Shown here: positions 43,114-51,552 of the stretch, piece by piece
Layout of the letters: each line of letters starts with the position of its first letter
How positions within the stretch are numbered: position 1 is the stretch's first letter
Source of the DNA: Epilithonimonas hispanica
Lineage (GTDB): Bacteria > Bacteroidota > Bacteroidia > Flavobacteriales > Weeksellaceae
Length of the DNA stretch: 64,000 bases
Direction of reading: 5' to 3'
NCBI RefSeq assembly: GCF_003385395.1
Contig: NZ_QNUG01000008.1
Span: 53,530-117,529 of the forward strand
The notes under the pieces: generated by a model
Seen by the model: the letters and a program-made list of their open reading frames with translations, nothing else
What the model was told of the DNA's origin: nothing
Database searches by the model: none
Translations under genes and position numbers: made by a program

Positions 43114-43150
43114 ATAAAAAACCAGCTTAGTAACAAGCTGGTTTTGTTTT
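43114..43150. terminator. Terminator between the Nudix regulator and the M28 peptidase genes
   Basis: An 11-bp stem (AAAACCAGCTT at 43118-43128; AAGCTGGTTTT at 43135-43145). Convergent genes on both sides may share it. Confidence 0.85.
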
Positions 43151-43167
43151 ATATTAAAGTTTTACTC

Positions 43168-44193
43168 TTATCTGTCATTCTTTCCATCAACCACAATCCT
43201 GTCCGGTCTGTTTGCCAGTTCCCAAGCTGTCGTGAAAACCAATTGTGCTCTTTTTTGAAGTAATGGGTAATCAATTCTATCAGGAGTATCAGTTGGTTTG
43301 TGGTAATCCTCGTGGATGCCGTCAAAGAAAAATGCTACCGGAATGTTATGCTTCGCAAAGTTGTAATGATCTGATCTGTAATATAATCTTTGAGGGTCTT
43401 TTGGATCGTCATATTTATAGTTAAGTTCCAATTTTACAGTTTTATCATTGGCTGCAACATTGATTTTTTTCAATTCAGAACTCAACATTTCCGAACCGAT
43501 TACATAAACATATTGCTTGCCTCTGTTCTCTGGATCATCACGTCCAATCATATCAATATTAAGGTCAGCAACTGTATTCACCAAAGGAAAAACCGGATGA
43601 TCCGAATAATATTCTGAGCCGAAAAGCCCGTGCTCCTCACCAGTTACGTGCAAGAAAAGAATAGAACGTTTTGGACCATAACCTTTTTTCTTAGCTTCTT
43701 GGAAAGCTTGAGCAATTTCCATAACCGCAACAGTTCCACTTCCATCATCATCCGCTCCGTTGTAGATTTCGCCTTTTTTCATTCCAACGTGATCGTAATG
43801 TGCAGAAACTACGATGATTTCGTCTGGTTTTTCAGAACCTTCTATGAAAGCCAAAATATTCTCAGAATCAGGAAGAGTTTCTCCATATTTTTTCATTGCT
43901 TCAGACGGAACTTTCTGATAATAAGAACCTAAGCTTGCAGGAAATCCAATTCCGTTCTTTTTGTATTGCTCAATCATATATTCGCCTGCTTTCTTCTGAC
44001 CTGCACTTCCGGTATCTCTACCTTCCATCTTATCATCAGCGATTATATAAAGATTGGTTTTCAGTTCTTCCAAAGTAATACTGTTATAAGCATCTTTGAA
44101 ACCTTTTCCTTCATAAGAAAAGTTCTTTGTTGAAGCACAGCTAGTAACAAGCGCAGCGCCCATCAAAAAACCGTATAGTTTTATATTTTTCAT
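43168..44193 (-). CDS. M28-family metallopeptidase lipoprotein
   Basis: A 341-residue lipoprotein (lipobox 'AALVTSCAST'). The M28 di-zinc centre is seen as 'SAHYDHVG' (His, Asp), 'GADDDGSGTVAVME' (bridging Asp), 'TGEEHGLFGSEYY' (catalytic Glu-Glu), 'NIDMIGRDDPENRG' and 'RSDHYNFAKHNIP'. It probably cleaves N-terminal residues from peptides in the periplasm or at the outer membrane. Monocistronic. Confidence 0.94.
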   Translation of the reverse strand: MKNIKLYGFLMGAALVTSCASTKNFSYEGKGFKDAYNSITLEELKTNLYIIADDKMEGRDTGSAGQKKAGEYMIEQYKKNGIGFPASLGSYYQKVPSEAMKKYGETLPDSENILAFIEGSEKPDEIIVVSAHYDHVGMKKGEIYNGADDDGSGTVAVMEIAQAFQEAKKKGYGPKRSILFLHVTGEEHGLFGSEYYSDHPVFPLVNTVADLNIDMIGRDDPENRGKQYVYVIGSEMLSSELKKINVAANDKTVKLELNYKYDDPKDPQRLYYRSDHYNFAKHNIPVAFFFDGIHEDYHKPTDTPDRIDYPLLQKRAQLVFTTAWELANRPDRIVVDGKNDR

Positions 44194-44244
44194 AATTAGA
44201 TTTAATAATTAAGTCGAAATCAAAGATTAATTGTTACAGAAAAT

Positions 44245-44595
44245 TTATATTTTTTCTCCGAAACATAACAATGTTCCATTTGGGTCAAGCAAGGAAAACT
44301 CTTTCATTCCCCAAGGTTTTGTTTCGAGGTTTCCGTTAGGATGGATTTCGATATTTTTGGACTTAACTTGTTGAAAGAATTTATCAATATTATTCGAAAT
44401 CTTGAGATAAAGCATAAAATCTGATTTCGAAGGAATCAATTCCTTGAACTCAAAAAAATGAAGTTCAGAATTATTATAAGTCGCAATTAGATAATTATCA
44501 TAATCCGCAACAAACTCGAATCCAAGATTCTTATAATAATCAATTGTTTTTCCTTTATCTATAAAAGGAATTTTTGGAATTATCTGTGATATCAT
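44245..44595 (-). CDS. VOC-family (glyoxalase/bleomycin-resistance-like) protein
   Basis: A 116-residue single VOC domain with two beta-alpha-beta-beta-beta modules: 'IPKIPFIDKGKTIDYYKNLGFEF', 'LHFFEF', 'LYLKISNNIDKFFQQVKSKN' and the terminal 'WGMKEFSLLDPNGTLLCFGE'. The domain often binds metal or small aromatic compounds, or gives resistance to glycopeptide-type drugs. Substrate unknown. Confidence 0.9.
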   Translation of the reverse strand: MISQIIPKIPFIDKGKTIDYYKNLGFEFVADYDNYLIATYNNSELHFFEFKELIPSKSDFMLYLKISNNIDKFFQQVKSKNIEIHPNGNLETKPWGMKEFSLLDPNGTLLCFGEKI

Positions 44596-44642
44596 AATAT
44601 TGAATTTTAAGAGCCTATTTAAATTTACACAAAATATTTTTT

Positions 44643-44756
44643 AACCACATAGTCACATAGATTTTCAGTGAAAATTAAGATGAAATAGTCAATTTTTGAT
44701 TCTATTTTTTCTATTTCTAGATTGTATTTTCAGATATTCTATGTGTCTATGTGGTT
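44643..44756. repeat. Intergenic inverted repeat, CACATAG type
   Basis: A 19-bp arm (44643-44661, AACCACATAG-T-CACATAGA) pairs with 44738-44756 at 18 of 19 positions across 76 bp of AT-rich loop. Each arm holds two tandem CACATAG units. It fills the gap between the VOC and YciI genes. A similar structure with CACAAAAG units lies at 53.9 kb. Confidence 0.7.
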
Positions 44757-44770
44757 TTTATTAATTTTTA

Positions 44771-45040
44771 TTACGCCAATTCGTCATTCCATTCTCTGAT
44801 AGTCACTTTTGCGATCAAACCTTCCTGAACAAAAGGATCGCCATTCACAAAAGCTTCAGCAGCTTGTTTGTCCACAAAAATCGCCATCGCTCCTTCTCCA
44901 GGATTACCAAAAGCACCGGTTCCTAAAACTTTCTCAGATTTTATAAATTCAGCTTCGAATTCTTCGTGGCGTGGAAAAACTGCCATAAACTCATCCATTG
45001 TTTTGTCAGTTGCGTGTTCGTAAAAAATTACGGCTTTCAT
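44771..45040 (-). CDS. YciI-like protein
   Basis: An 89-residue YciI/dimeric alpha-beta barrel protein ('KAVIFYEHATDKTMDEFMAVFPRHEEFEAEF', 'GTGAFGNPGEGAMAIFVDKQAAEAFVNGDPFVQEGL'). The terminal 'F..DPF...GL' segment is diagnostic. The function is unknown; some relatives act as dehalogenase-like or isomerase enzymes. It sits 52 bp downstream of polA. Confidence 0.9.
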   Translation of the reverse strand: MKAVIFYEHATDKTMDEFMAVFPRHEEFEAEFIKSEKVLGTGAFGNPGEGAMAIFVDKQAAEAFVNGDPFVQEGLIAKVTIREWNDELA

Positions 45041-45092
45041 ATTTGTTTGTTTTTAATAATTAATCATTTATAACTTATAATTCATAATTTTA

Positions 45093-47924
45093 TTAATGCG
45101 CTTCCAACCAATTATCCCCAACTCCAACTTCCACCAGTAAAGGAACTTTGGTTTCAAAAGCAGATTCCATTTCTTTTTTGATGAGTGTTGTTGCAGTTTC
45201 CACTTCATCAATCGGAGCTTCGAAAAGCAATTCATCGTGAACCTGCAAAAGCATTTTGGTTTCCAGTTTTTGAGTTTCCAATTCGTTTTCGATTTTTATC
45301 ATTGCGAGTTTGATGATATCGGCTGCACTTCCTTGGATTGGCGCATTCACAGCGTTTCTTTCAGCGTGAGCTTTTACAACAAAATTGCTGGAATTAATAT
45401 CTTTCAAGTGACGCCTTCTTCCGAGAATAGTTTCTACAAAACCTAGATCTTGCGCCTTTTTCACTTGCTCAGCCATATATTCTTTCAAACGCGGATATGT
45501 CTCGTAATAAGAATCAATCATCTTTTTGGCTTCGGTTCTGGAGAGTCCGGTTTGTTCCGCCAAAGCAAAAGCACCTTGTCCATAAATAATTCCAAAATTC
45601 ACTGTTTTTGCCTGACTTCTCTGTGTTTTTGAGACTTCACTCAAATCAATACCAAACAATTTCGCAGCAGTTGAAGCGTGAATATCTTCTCCGTTTTGGA
45701 ACGCTTTAATCATATTCTGCTCGCCGGAAATTTCTGCAATTAATCTTAATTCAATTTGAGAATAATCGGCAGAAATGATTTTCTTGCCTTCGTCAGCAAC
45801 AAAAGCACCACGAATTTGTTGTCCTCTTAATGTTCGTATTGGAATATTTTGAAGATTCGGATTTACACTCGCCAAACGTCCTGTTGCTGCAACAGTTTGA
45901 GCAAAAGTTGTATGAACACGATTGTCTTTTTTATCAATTTGACCTGGCAAAGCATCAACGTAAGTTGACTTTAGTTTTTGTAACATTCTGTATTCCAGAA
46001 TCGAAGAGATAATCTCGTGTTTTGAAGATAATTTTTGAAGAACATCTTCCGACGTTGCAAATTGCCCGGTTTTGGTTTTCTTCGCTTTCGGATCAAGCTG
46101 CATTTTATCGAAAAGAATTTCTCCCAATTGCTTTGGCGAATTCATATTGAACTCTTCTCCGGACAATTCAAAAATTTTTGATTCTAATAATTTCAAATCA
46201 TTTTCCAAATCAATACTTTCCTTCGCAAGCCAATTGCTATCGAGTTTAACACCCGTCAATTCTATTTTCGCAAGAACTTTCATCAAAGGCATTTCTACAT
46301 CATAAAACAATTTTTCCGCATTTTCTTTGGCTAATTGTGGTGCAAATAATTCGTATAATTGAAACGTAACATCAGCATCTTCCGCAGCATAATTAGTCTG
46401 AGTTGGGATATCAACTTCACGAAGCGTCAATTGATTTTTTCCTTTTTTTCCAATCAAAGTCTCGATTGAAACAGGTTTGTAATCCAAGTACATTTCGGAA
46501 AGATAATCCATCCCGTGTCGTCCGTCAGGATTCAGAAGATAATGCGCAATCATTGTATCAAAGATTTTCCCTTCGACATCAATGTTGTAATTCTGAAGAA
46601 CTTTGTAATCGTATTTCAGATTGTGAGCTATTTTAAGGACATTTTGGTCTTCAAAAAACGGACGGAATATCTCAACCGTTTCTTGTGCTTCTTCCCTATT
46701 TTCAGAAATCGGAATGTAATACGCTAAGCCTTTTTTGTAGGAAAAACTCATTCCAATCAGTTCTGCTTCCAACTCATTAAGCGAAGTTGTTTCTGTATCA
46801 AAACAAACTGCTTTCTGCTTTAAGAGATTTGAAACTAATATTTTTTGCGCTTTCGGGTTATCAATGAATTGATAAATGTGGTCGTTTTCTGCGATTGTAG
46901 ATTTGGTAGTAGTCGCTTGTTCTAGTTGTTCGAAGCTGGCGAACAAATCCATTGTTCCGTTTTTATGAACTGGATTTTGGTTGTTGGTTGTTGGTTGGTG
47001 GTTGTCAGAATCTTGTAGTTCTTCTACATATTCTTTATTTGAAAATGCACGGTAAAGATTTTCGTACAATCTTCGGAATTCGAGCTCATCAAAAATTTCT
47101 TTTACTTTTTCGAAATCCGGAACTTCTAAGTCGTATTGTTCTTCAATAAATTCAATTGGCGCATCACAAAGAATTGTTGCTAATTTCTTTGATAACAAAC
47201 CTCTTTCTGCACTTGCTTCAACTTTTTCTTTAAGTTTTCCTTTCAGCTGATGAGTATTCGCTAAAAGATTTTCCATTGACCCGAATTCTTGAATAAACTT
47301 CTTTGCCGTTTTTTCTCCAACACCTTCTAATCCGGGAATATTATCGACAGCGTCGCCCATCATTCCAAGATAATCGATGATTTGTTTTGGATCTTCGATT
47401 TCATATTTAGCTTTGACTTCTTCAACGCCAAGAATTTCTATATCACCGCCTTTGGAACTTGGTTTATACATTTTAATTTTATCTGTAACCAGCTGTGCAA
47501 AATCTTTGTCCGGCGTTACCATAAAAACATTGTAACCTTGTTTTTCCGCTTTGCAGGCAATCGTTCCGATGACATCATCCGCTTCATAACCTTCCAATCC
47601 AAGAATCGGAATGTGCATCGCTTCCAAAATATCATTAATATAAGGTTTTGCCAAAAGAATCGGTTCGGGAGTTTCCAGACGATTGGCTTTGTAATCTGCA
47701 TAATCATCGTGTCGAACATTGGTTCTTCCCACATCAAAAACAACTGCCAAATGTGTTGGACGGTCTCTTTTAATCAATTCTATCAAAGAATTAGTGAATC
47801 CGAAAATCGCAGAAGTATTCAATCCTTTTGTAGAAATTCTTGGATTTTTGATGAATGCAAAATACCCACGGAAAATCATAGCGTAGGCATCAATAAGATA
47901 TAATCTTTTGTCTGTAGAAGTCAT
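45093..47924 (-). CDS. polA: DNA polymerase I
   Basis: A 943-residue three-domain polymerase. The 5'-nuclease domain spans 1-300 ('YEADDVIGTIA', 'MGDAVDNIPGLEGVGEKTA'). The 3'-5' exonuclease spans about 350-540 and keeps the proofreading residues ('CFDTETTS', 'HNLKYDYKVL', 'YAAEDADVTFQLY'). The polymerase domain shows 'SADYSQIELRL', 'RSQAKTVNFGIIYGQG' and 'LLQVHDELLFE'. Between domains 1 and 2 (about 303-320) lies a low-complexity 'NHQPTTNNQNP' encoded by a repeat. Its -7 element ends five bases before the ATG. It fills gaps in replication and repair. Confidence 0.97.
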   Translation of the reverse strand: MTSTDKRLYLIDAYAMIFRGYFAFIKNPRISTKGLNTSAIFGFTNSLIELIKRDRPTHLAVVFDVGRTNVRHDDYADYKANRLETPEPILLAKPYINDILEAMHIPILGLEGYEADDVIGTIACKAEKQGYNVFMVTPDKDFAQLVTDKIKMYKPSSKGGDIEILGVEEVKAKYEIEDPKQIIDYLGMMGDAVDNIPGLEGVGEKTAKKFIQEFGSMENLLANTHQLKGKLKEKVEASAERGLLSKKLATILCDAPIEFIEEQYDLEVPDFEKVKEIFDELEFRRLYENLYRAFSNKEYVEELQDSDNHQPTTNNQNPVHKNGTMDLFASFEQLEQATTTKSTIAENDHIYQFIDNPKAQKILVSNLLKQKAVCFDTETTSLNELEAELIGMSFSYKKGLAYYIPISENREEAQETVEIFRPFFEDQNVLKIAHNLKYDYKVLQNYNIDVEGKIFDTMIAHYLLNPDGRHGMDYLSEMYLDYKPVSIETLIGKKGKNQLTLREVDIPTQTNYAAEDADVTFQLYELFAPQLAKENAEKLFYDVEMPLMKVLAKIELTGVKLDSNWLAKESIDLENDLKLLESKIFELSGEEFNMNSPKQLGEILFDKMQLDPKAKKTKTGQFATSEDVLQKLSSKHEIISSILEYRMLQKLKSTYVDALPGQIDKKDNRVHTTFAQTVAATGRLASVNPNLQNIPIRTLRGQQIRGAFVADEGKKIISADYSQIELRLIAEISGEQNMIKAFQNGEDIHASTAAKLFGIDLSEVSKTQRSQAKTVNFGIIYGQGAFALAEQTGLSRTEAKKMIDSYYETYPRLKEYMAEQVKKAQDLGFVETILGRRRHLKDINSSNFVVKAHAERNAVNAPIQGSAADIIKLAMIKIENELETQKLETKMLLQVHDELLFEAPIDEVETATTLIKKEMESAFETKVPLLVEVGVGDNWLEAH

Positions 47925-47929
47925 AAAAA

Positions 47930-47937
47930 CAAAAGTA
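47930..47937 (-). promoter_or_regulatory. -7 element (TACTTTTG, minus strand) of polA
   Basis: A perfect TAnnTTTG whose last base is five bases from the polA ATG at 47924, predicting a leaderless or nearly leaderless message. Confidence 0.55.
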
Positions 47938-48057
47938 ATAAAAATGTGATGATTAATGGCTGAAAGAATTTAAAATAGAACTATTGAATTCTGTTAAAAA
48001 AATCCTAAACCATTGTATTGATATATAGAAAATTGATTGTAATTTTGTACCAAGCAA

Positions 48058-48612
48058 ATGAAAACACATCTACTTTCTTTTTTTATAACAATCTATATAT
48101 CAACCCTTCTTATTTCCTGCGCAAATTATGGAGATGCGTTGCTATATAAAAATAAAAATATAAAAGTATCAAAGGTAAAGACTATCCTTTATTTTAATCC
48201 TGAAGTTTTTCCCGATATTAATGAAATAAAAGAACCAACGTACACGGCTTTTCACAGTGCAACTTCTGATAAAATGAAATCTTTGGGAAACATCAAATAT
48301 CTACAAGTTGATACACCAATTTCTTTTGATGATGTTGATACTAAAACTGTAAAAGAGATTTGTCAAAATAATAATGCAGATGTCGCAGTAATTCCAAAAG
48401 TGAAATATTTCAAGGTTGGGTTTGGAAAGTATGTATTTTCTAATCAAGTGATTGTGAGTATGAAATTGTATAACTCCAAAGGAGAATACATCATGGAAAC
48501 TTCTTATGATACTTACAAAGGAAACGGAAGATTACTTGGTACCGCTTCTAATTCTGTAATCATTGGAACAAAAGGTGCTATCCGAAAATTGGACAAAGAG
48601 CTAAAAAATTAG
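48058..48612 (+). CDS. Uncharacterised lipoprotein
   Basis: A 184-residue lipoprotein (signal ending 'STLLISCANY', lipobox Cys about 21). The mature part has alternating strands and helices ('KTILYFNPEVFPDINEI', 'NNADVAVIPKVKYFKVGFGKYVFSNQVIVSMKLYNSKGEYIMETSYDT' in part), similar in pattern to GNA1162/TolB-N-like periplasmic lipoproteins that assemble around membrane complexes. I do not recognise a specific family. It is monocistronic. Confidence 0.7.
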   Translation: MKTHLLSFFITIYISTLLISCANYGDALLYKNKNIKVSKVKTILYFNPEVFPDINEIKEPTYTAFHSATSDKMKSLGNIKYLQVDTPISFDDVDTKTVKEICQNNNADVAVIPKVKYFKVGFGKYVFSNQVIVSMKLYNSKGEYIMETSYDTYKGNGRLLGTASNSVIIGTKGAIRKLDKELKN

Positions 48613-48676
48613 TTCTAGTATAATTTTTATTCACACTTTATTAATCTATTTCTAAAGAAATTCTTTAAGATTTTAA

Positions 48677-48684
48677 TACTTTTG
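48677..48684 (+). promoter_or_regulatory. -7 element (TACTTTTG) of mgtE
   Basis: A perfect TAnnTTTG just before the mgtE region. Transcription would start near 48688-48690, inside or next to an out-of-frame ATG at 48687. Confidence 0.6.
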
Positions 48685-48751
48685 CAATGCAAAATTCTAA
48701 AAGATCGAGAATACAGAAATCATACTAAATCCAGCTGACGTAGCAGAATCA

Positions 48752-50023
48752 TTGAGCAAATTGCCAGTGAAAGAACGTCTGTTACAGTTTCTGAAGTTAC
48801 CGAAATCTGAAAAAGCGGATGTTTTCTCTCACTTAGACCCTGATTTTCAAGAAGAAACCATTAGAAGCATTGCAAGTCACGAAGTTTCTGATATCTTGAA
48901 CGAAATGTCACCCGATGACAGAACACAATTATTCGAAGATTTTCCAGATGAATTAATTAAGTCTTCTATCAATCTTTTGAATCCGCAAGAACGTCGTGTC
49001 GCATTGAAACTTTTAGGTTACGAAGCCGATTCAATCGCAAGATTGATGACACCTTACTATGTTCAAATCCGAAAAGAATGGACCGTTAAAAGATGTTTTC
49101 AGCAAATCAAAAAAGTTGGAAAGAAAGTAGAAACGCTCAATTTTCTTTATGTTGTAGATGAAAGGAATCGTTTGATAGACGACATTACCATCGGTTCTCT
49201 CCTATTGGCAGATGAAGACCAATTGATTTCAGAACTTTCTGACGATCATTTTGTAGCTATTACAACCACTACTTCCAAAGAAGATGCAGTTCCTTATTTT
49301 GAAAAATATGATAGAAGTGCATTACCAATCATTACAGAAAATGGTGTTTTAGTTGGGATTGTAACCATAGATGACATCTTGGATCAGATCGAATCTCAAA
49401 ATACGGAGGACATTCAAAAATTTGGAGGTTTGGATGCGTTAGACCTTCCCTATACTCAGACTTCAGTTTTTGAAATGGTAAAAAAACGCGGATTCTGGTT
49501 AGTTGTTCTTTTCTTTTCTGAAATGTTAACCGCTTCTGCTATGGGACATTTTGAAGATGAAATACAGAAGGCTGTTGTGTTGGCGTTATTTGTTCCTCTA
49601 ATTATTTCTAGTGGTGGAAATACTGGTTCGCAAGCTGCAACCTTGATTATCCGCGCAATGGCACTTCAGGAGATTGGTTTGAAAGATTGGTGGTATGTAA
49701 TGAAGAAAGAGATTTTCACAGGTATTTTCTTAGGGAGTATTTTGGGAATTATTGGCTTTATGCGAATTGCTTTTTGGCAAAAAGTTGGACTTTTCAACTA
49801 TGGAGAACATTGGACTTTTGTAGGATTAAGTATTGGCGTTTCTTTAATGCTCATCGTACTTTGGGGAACTATTTCTGGTTCTATGGTTCCGTTTGTTCTT
49901 AAAAAACTAAAACTAGATCCTGCTACTTCTTCCGCCCCTTTTGTTGCAACGCTTGTAGATGTTACGGGACTTATTATCTATTTTTCTGTTGCAGGTTTGT
50001 TTCTTACGGGGAAACTTCTATAA
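48752..50023 (+). CDS. mgtE: Magnesium transporter MgtE
   Basis: An inner-membrane Mg2+ channel with the MgtE cytoplasmic N domain (helical repeats, '[22 protein letters not shown]'), paired CBS domains about 85-210 ('[20 protein letters not shown]', '[20 protein letters not shown]'), the plug helix, and five membrane helices with the pore signature '[20 protein letters not shown]'. The first usable start codon is TTG 48752 (423 aa), yet MgtE-like sequence ([11 protein letters not shown]) continues upstream to the stop at 48698-48700 without ATG, GTG or TTG. The true N-terminus is therefore uncertain. Confidence 0.93.
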   Translation: MSKLPVKERLLQFLKLPKSEKADVFSHLDPDFQEETIRSIASHEVSDILNEMSPDDRTQLFEDFPDELIKSSINLLNPQERRVALKLLGYEADSIARLMTPYYVQIRKEWTVKRCFQQIKKVGKKVETLNFLYVVDERNRLIDDITIGSLLLADEDQLISELSDDHFVAITTTTSKEDAVPYFEKYDRSALPIITENGVLVGIVTIDDILDQIESQNTEDIQKFGGLDALDLPYTQTSVFEMVKKRGFWLVVLFFSEMLTASAMGHFEDEIQKAVVLALFVPLIISSGGNTGSQAATLIIRAMALQEIGLKDWWYVMKKEIFTGIFLGSILGIIGFMRIAFWQKVGLFNYGEHWTFVGLSIGVSLMLIVLWGTISGSMVPFVLKKLKLDPATSSAPFVATLVDVTGLIIYFSVAGLFLTGKLL

Positions 50024-50090
50024 AAACATTTAACGCAAAATCAGCAAAGGTTTTATCTAAGTTATTGAAAATATTTTTAAGACTCGCAAA

Positions 50091-50126
50091 AGTACTTCGA
50101 CAAGCTCAGTATAAACTTCAAACTCA
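50091..50126. repeat. Short dispersed intergenic repeat fragment
   Basis: It contains TTCGACAAGCTCAGTATAAA (50097-50116), a sequence I recall as common between genes in Flavobacteriia. It lies in the 341-bp gap between mgtE and ppa, followed by a second, larger repeat. Confidence 0.4.
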
Positions 50127-50176
50127 TCAAAGTTAAAAAGCGAAAATAGGATTGACAAATCTTCAATCTTGGGGAA

Positions 50177-50299
50177 GCGCGCCCCGACTTGAGTGGAGCT
50201 CTTTTTATGTTATTGCGATTGTACAAGAGTTCTACAGATTGCTTCACTTCGTTCGCAATGACAGAAAAAAGCGGGAACGGAAGGCGGATAAAGGCGCCC
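50177..50299. repeat. GC-rich intergenic repeat with a nested second repeat
   Basis: The left half GCGCGCCCCGACTTGAGTGG...TCTTTTT and right half AAAAAAGCGGGAACGGAAGG...GGCGCC look like two parts of one dispersed flavobacterial repeat. Between them (about 50207-50263) is a different element with its own inverted ends (GTTATTGCGAT / TTCGCAATGAC). Neither codes for protein; the open frame across it is repeat-derived. Confidence 0.55.
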
Positions 50300-50316
50300 A
50301 AATTATTTAGAAATAA

Positions 50317-50343
50317 AAAAACCTTCTGGACAAGAAGGTTTTA
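50317..50343 (-). terminator. Terminator of ppa
   Basis: A 9-bp stem (AAACCTTCT at 50319-50327; AGAAGGTTT at 50333-50341), followed on the minus strand by TTTTTTATTT. Confidence 0.85.
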
Positions 50344-50364
50344 TATATTTGAAAAGTAGAATTT

Positions 50365-50976
50365 CTATTTTGAAAAGTTATCGTTGTAATCTTTTTGAGA
50401 TGCTACGATTACTTTTTTAGCTTGCTCTGCGCCATAGATCAAATCGATTTTAACTTTTGCAGGTTCAGTTGGCAAGTTTTTGTAACTCAAGAAGTAATGT
50501 AAAAGACGGTTAACTTCTGCTTTTGGTAATTCAGAAATATCTCTGATGTGACCATAAACTTGATCTTCTACCAAAACAGCAATAATCTTGTCATCTGCTT
50601 CTCCTTTGTCAATCATTTGGAATCCACCGATTGGAATAGCTTCCAAAAGGATATTACCAGATGTGAAGTTGTGCGAGCTAAGAACACAGATATCCAACGG
50701 ATCGTGATCACCTTCTGTAACTTCTGTTGCTCCGGTTGCCGCTGCAAGGTTTTTAACTTCTTCTTCACAATAGGTTCTTGGAACAAAACCATACATTGCA
50801 GGAATGATATTGGAAAACTTCTGTGGACGATCAACTTTTAAGTATCCACTTTCTTTGTCAACTTCGTATTTGATTGTATCTGTAGGAACAATTTCCACAA
50901 AAACGTTTACAACTTCCGGAGACTTTTCTCCAGCTGAAATCCCGTGCCACGGATGGGCTTTAAAATTTGGAATCAT
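50365..50976 (-). CDS. ppa: Soluble inorganic pyrophosphatase (family I)
   Basis: A 203-residue enzyme with the family I signature: 'KYEVDKESGYLKVDR', 'YGFVPRTYC', and the metal-binding 'EGDHDPLDICVL' (Asp-x-Asp-Pro-x-Asp), then 'GDKII'-like 'EADDKIIAVL'. It hydrolyses PPi to 2 Pi and so drives biosynthesis. A small membrane-protein gene lies 14 bp upstream on the same strand. Confidence 0.96.
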   Translation of the reverse strand: MIPNFKAHPWHGISAGEKSPEVVNVFVEIVPTDTIKYEVDKESGYLKVDRPQKFSNIIPAMYGFVPRTYCEEEVKNLAAATGATEVTEGDHDPLDICVLSSHNFTSGNILLEAIPIGGFQMIDKGEADDKIIAVLVEDQVYGHIRDISELPKAEVNRLLHYFLSYKNLPTEPAKVKIDLIYGAEQAKKVIVASQKDYNDNFSK

Positions 50977-50990
50977 TTATTATCTAGTAT

Positions 50991-51500
50991 TTATATTATT
51001 TTGTTAAGTTCTTTTCTAAGATTCTCTATTGTGTCCGAAATATAGTCTTCAGAATTAAGATAACTCATCAGGAAAACAGTTTTGAAGTCTTCTAATTTTG
51101 AGTTTTCATTCAATTCTTCATAGGTTTTGTGAAGACTTTGGATGATATTATTTTTGCTTGTGATAATATCTTCCCAAGACGATTTTGAAATGTATAATTG
51201 CTGAGAAGCATTATATTCGAATTCTTCCACGATATTTTTTTCAGTCAAGAAAACAAACTCGTGTGGCTGAAGGTTTTTATCAAATTTGGCAATGAGATTT
51301 GCTGGTTTCAATCTTTCCAGAAAAAGTGTCATTCTTTCTAAAGAATGAAGTTTTATTTCGCTATTTGATTTTGTTGCTAAGAAATTAATTTCCTGTTTTT
51401 TGAGTCTGACAAAGCTGTTCACGAATTGTTTCGCAAAAACCAAAAATGGTAATGCGATGATAACTGCAACAGCGTATGGTAAATAATCTGAATCAAACAT
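50991..51500 (-). CDS. Uncharacterised membrane-anchored protein
   Basis: A 169-residue protein with one N-terminal membrane helix (about 8-28, 'LPYAVAVIIALPFLVFAKQF') and a charged, mostly helical cytoplasmic domain ('IKLHSLERMTLFLERLKPANLIAKF', 'IVEEFEYNASQQLYISKSSWEDI'). The pattern recurs in Flavobacteriia next to ppa, from memory, but no function is known. Probably co-transcribed with ppa. Confidence 0.75.
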   Translation of the reverse strand: MFDSDYLPYAVAVIIALPFLVFAKQFVNSFVRLKKQEINFLATKSNSEIKLHSLERMTLFLERLKPANLIAKFDKNLQPHEFVFLTEKNIVEEFEYNASQQLYISKSSWEDIITSKNNIIQSLHKTYEELNENSKLEDFKTVFLMSYLNSEDYISDTIENLRKELNKII

Positions 51501-51552
51501 ATCTCAAATTCGGATTGCAAAATTAATGCTTTTTGATTAGAAAATAAATTAT

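Noticed and set aside
50077..50301. 74-codon minus-strand open frame between mgtE and ppa
   Set aside because: It lies entirely within dispersed intergenic repeats, has no recognisable start context or domain, and is best explained as repeat-derived.
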